Below, one piece after another: positions 4,564 through 6,425 of a stretch of DNA of 6,425 bases (within the stretch, counting starts at the first letter, position 1; each line of letters begins with the position of its first letter). The stretch covers positions 1-6,425 of the forward strand of contig PWEU01000277.1 in the NCBI GenBank assembly GCA_003554005.1, in the 5' to 3' direction. The position numbers and the translations under genes were made by a program. The stretch is from Nitriliruptoraceae bacterium (lineage in GTDB: Bacteria > Actinomycetota > Nitriliruptoria > Nitriliruptorales > Nitriliruptoraceae). The notes beneath the pieces were generated by a model that was given only the letters and a program-made list of their open reading frames with translations, made no database searches and was not told where the DNA came from.

Positions 4564-6425
4564 ATCCGGGGACCGCAGCGTCCCCGCGGTCGTCCGTCAG
4601 CCCGAGGTGGGCGGCGTGGAACGCCAGCACGTCGGCCCGCTCCTCGAGCAGCTTGGTCACCGGCTTGCCGGCACCGTGGCCGGCGGAGCGGTCGATGCGC
4701 AGCAGCACGGGCGCGTCCCCACCCTGGGCGTGCTGGAGGGCCGCCGCGAACTTGAAGGAGTGCGCCGGCACCACCCGGTCGTCGGTGTCGCCGGTGGTGA
4801 GCAGGGTCGGCGGGTACACGCGACCGACCTCCAGACGGTGGTAGGGGGAGTAGCGCAGGAGGACGGCCAGGTCGTCGGGATCCTCGGGTGAGCCGTAGTC
4901 AGAGGTCCAGGCCCACCCGATCGTGAAGCGGTGGAACCGGACCAGGTCCAGCACGCCCACCTCCGGGACGGCACTGCCGAAGGCCCCCGGATCCCGGGTC
5001 AGGCAGGCACCGACGAGCAGCCCCCCGTTGGAGCGGCCCTCGATCCCGAGCTGCTCGGGGCGGGTCCAGACCGCGGCGGCGTCGCCGACCGGACCGAGCT
5101 GGATCCCGCGCACCTCGTCGCGGCGACGGCCGGACAGCCAGGCGGCGCAGGCCAGGGCGTCGTCGAAGACGTGCTCTTTGCGCTCCCGACGGCCGTCGTC
5201 GCGCCAGGCGACGCCGTACTCGCCACCACCCCGCAGGCAGGCCACCGCCAGCACCCCGCCGGCGTCCACCCAGGCCCGCCAGCCGGGCCGGTGCATCGGT
5301 GTGACGGGGATGTCGAACCCGCCGTAGCCCCACAGCACCGTGGGTCGTCGACCGTCGGGGGTCACGTCGGCGCGGTGGAGCACGAACAGCGGCACGGCGA
5401 CGTCGTCGTGCTGGACCGCCACCTGCTCCACGACCACCTCGACGTCCGGCCCGTCGCCGGGCGGGCTGTCGTCGGCGCGCCAGACCTCCGCGACCGTCAG
5501 GTCGTCGAGATGGCAGGCCAGCAGCCGATCGGGGGCGGTGAAGGAGCCGACGGCGAGGTGGAGCGTGGTGTCGCGGCGCCCGCCGGAGGTGCTGTTGACG
5601 GTGACCGGCCAGGGCAGGGGGACCGTCCCCAGCGGTGTGCCGTCCTCCGGGGCGATCACGTCCAACCGCGAGGTCGCGTGATACAGGCGGTGACCGACCA
5701 GCCAGCCCGGTAGCCCGGGGGCGGCGGCACCGACCAGCCGGGCGTCGAGGAGGCGTTCGCTGCCCTCGGCGACCACCTCACGGGGCGTGCCGCCGGTCAG
5801 CGGGGCGCCGATGATGCGGCCGAGCGGCGCGTCGAGGTCGGTGACGACCAGCAGCTCCTCGCCCAGCACGCCGATCGGGTGGTGCTGGGCTCGGCCCTCC
5901 GCCAGCAATGTCCGGGGGGCACCGATCCCGCCGTCGGGCGTGATGGGCGCGACCAGGACGCCCGTCTCCGGGTCGGTGCCGCGGGTGACGACCACCACCA
6001 ACCAGCGTCCGTCGTGGCTGACCTCGGGGTGGAACCCCCACTCGGGCTGGTCGGGCCGGGCGAGGACGACCTCGTCCTCGGCTGTCGGCGTCCCGACGCG
6101 GTGGAGCTGGAGGCGCTGGTCATGGTTGGTGGCGGCGTGCTCGTCGCCCGGCGCCGGAGGGTCGTAGGCGGTGTAGACGAACCCGCTGCCGTCAGGGAGC
6201 CAGGCGGCGTTGGCGAACTTCGACCAGGGCACCTCATCCGCCAGGGTCCGGGCGTCGGCCACCTCGACGACCTGCCAGGTGGTCCAGTCCGAACCCGCCT
6301 CGGCCCGGCCGACGGCCACGCGGGCACCGTCGTCGCTCACCGCCAGCCCGGACAGGGAGGCGGTGCCGTCGCTCGACCAGGTGTTGGGGTCGACCAGGAC
6401 CCACCAGCGGTCCTCGTCCGGCAGC
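4562..6425 (-). CDS. Prolyl oligopeptidase family serine peptidase (S9A), N-terminus missing
   Basis: 620 codons are visible. The frame continues through the right edge, with VLVDPNTWSSDGTASLSGLAVSDDG at its start, a hallmark of the propeller entry in S9A; roughly 60-80 N-terminal residues should lie outside. A seven-bladed propeller (about visible residues 15-360) gates a C-terminal alpha/beta hydrolase domain that begins near VLWGYGGFDIP. The catalytic triad is Ser in GIEGRSNGGLLVGA (codon 5032-5030), Asp in GDTDDRVVP (4783-4781) and His in AGHGAGKP (4678-4676), all present. The family cleaves short proline-containing peptides, usually in the cytoplasm; whether a signal peptide exists cannot be seen. 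Between the FDDALACAAWL helix and the Ser strand there are about 18 more residues than in porcine POP. GRSNGG is usual in one bacterial subgroup of S9A. The stop lies inside the shared terminator hairpin. The GTG at 6340 is an internal codon, not the start. Confidence 0.95.
   Translation of the reverse strand, partial: LPDEDRWWVLVDPNTWSSDGTASLSGLAVSDDGARVAVGRAEAGSDWTTWQVVEVADARTLADEVPWSKFANAAWLPDGSGFVYTAYDPPAPGDEHAATNHDQRLQLHRVGTPTAEDEVVLARPDQPEWGFHPEVSHDGRWLVVVVTRGTDPETGVLVAPITPDGGIGAPRTLLAEGRAQHHPIGVLGEELLVVTDLDAPLGRIIGAPLTGGTPREVVAEGSERLLDARLVGAAAPGLPGWLVGHRLYHATSRLDVIAPEDGTPLGTVPLPWPVTVNSTSGGRRDTTLHLAVGSFTAPDRLLACHLDDLTVAEVWRADDSPPGDGPDVEVVVEQVAVQHDDVAVPLFVLHRADVTPDGRRPTVLWGYGGFDIPVTPMHRPGWRAWVDAGGVLAVACLRGGGEYGVAWRDDGRRERKEHVFDDALACAAWLSGRRRDEVRGIQLGPVGDAAAVWTRPEQLGIEGRSNGGLLVGACLTRDPGAFGSAVPEVGVLDLVRFHRFTIGWAWTSDYGSPEDPDDLAVLLRYSPYHRLEVGRVYPPTLLTTGDTDDRVVPAHSFKFAAALQHAQGGDAPVLLRIDRSAGHGAGKPVTKLLEERADVLAFHAAHLGLTDDRGDAAVPG

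Noticed and set aside
4126..4755. Plus-strand open frame overlapping sodN and the peptidase end
   Set aside because: It is a shifted frame of sodN followed by antisense of the peptidase; its sequence is Arg/Gly-rich and it has no SD.
4931..5713. Plus-strand open frame inside the peptidase gene
   Set aside because: It is antisense to the alpha/beta hydrolase domain and propeller, whose catalytic residues are intact, and it shows no recognisable domain.
1..6425. Mobile element, phage, toxin-antitoxin or defence system
   Set aside because: No transposase, integrase, terminal inverted repeats, nuclease or toxin signature was seen. Composition is uniform, and the genes are conserved chromosomal ones.

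Overview
The window is very GC-rich, with G or C at nearly every third codon position, many GTG starts and Shine-Dalgarno (SD) sites of the AGGAG type. Together with a nickel superoxide dismutase (NiSOD) and its dedicated protease, this points to a high-GC actinobacterium. A deep-branching lineage of the Acidimicrobiia or Nitriliruptoria kind is possible, but that is a guess. I see no insertion sequence, phage gene, CRISPR array, tRNA or rRNA. It reads as ordinary chromosome.

Layout, left to right. On the minus strand, a bacterial PH-domain membrane protein (101-631) overlaps the possible beginning of a second Pro-rich gene that leaves the window at the left edge. A long divergent control region follows, with a candidate -10 box and a four-copy 12-bp tandem repeat. 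Then comes a plus-strand pair with a 4-nt GTGA overlap: a CCA-adding tRNA nucleotidyltransferase (1041-2540) and a class I SAM-dependent methyltransferase of unknown substrate (2537-3361). The methyltransferase converges on, and overlaps by 82 bp, the minus-strand sodX (3280-3882), the S26-type protease that matures NiSOD. sodX is divergent from sodN (4049-4486), the NiSOD precursor; the two share a 166-bp intergenic region. sodN ends just before a perfect 16-bp UUCG-capped hairpin (4528-4563). This hairpin also sits at the end of a convergent minus-strand prolyl oligopeptidase (4562-6425), whose N-terminus lies beyond the right edge.

The clearest functional unit is sodX/sodN. SodX should cut the roughly 21-residue SodN propeptide so that the new N-terminal His can coordinate nickel. 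The cca-methyltransferase pair is translationally coupled, but the sequence does not say whether the two cooperate.

I do not see a wholly new system. The points most worth a second look are a Met in place of the conserved Pro in the NiSOD nickel hook, two unrelated 12-bp in-frame repeats at gene ends (RDHT x4 before cca, AQDT x4 in the SodX tail), the low-complexity SodX tail that runs antisense into the methyltransferase gene, and a GCCCTAC-type -10 context shared by the cca and sodN upstream regions.
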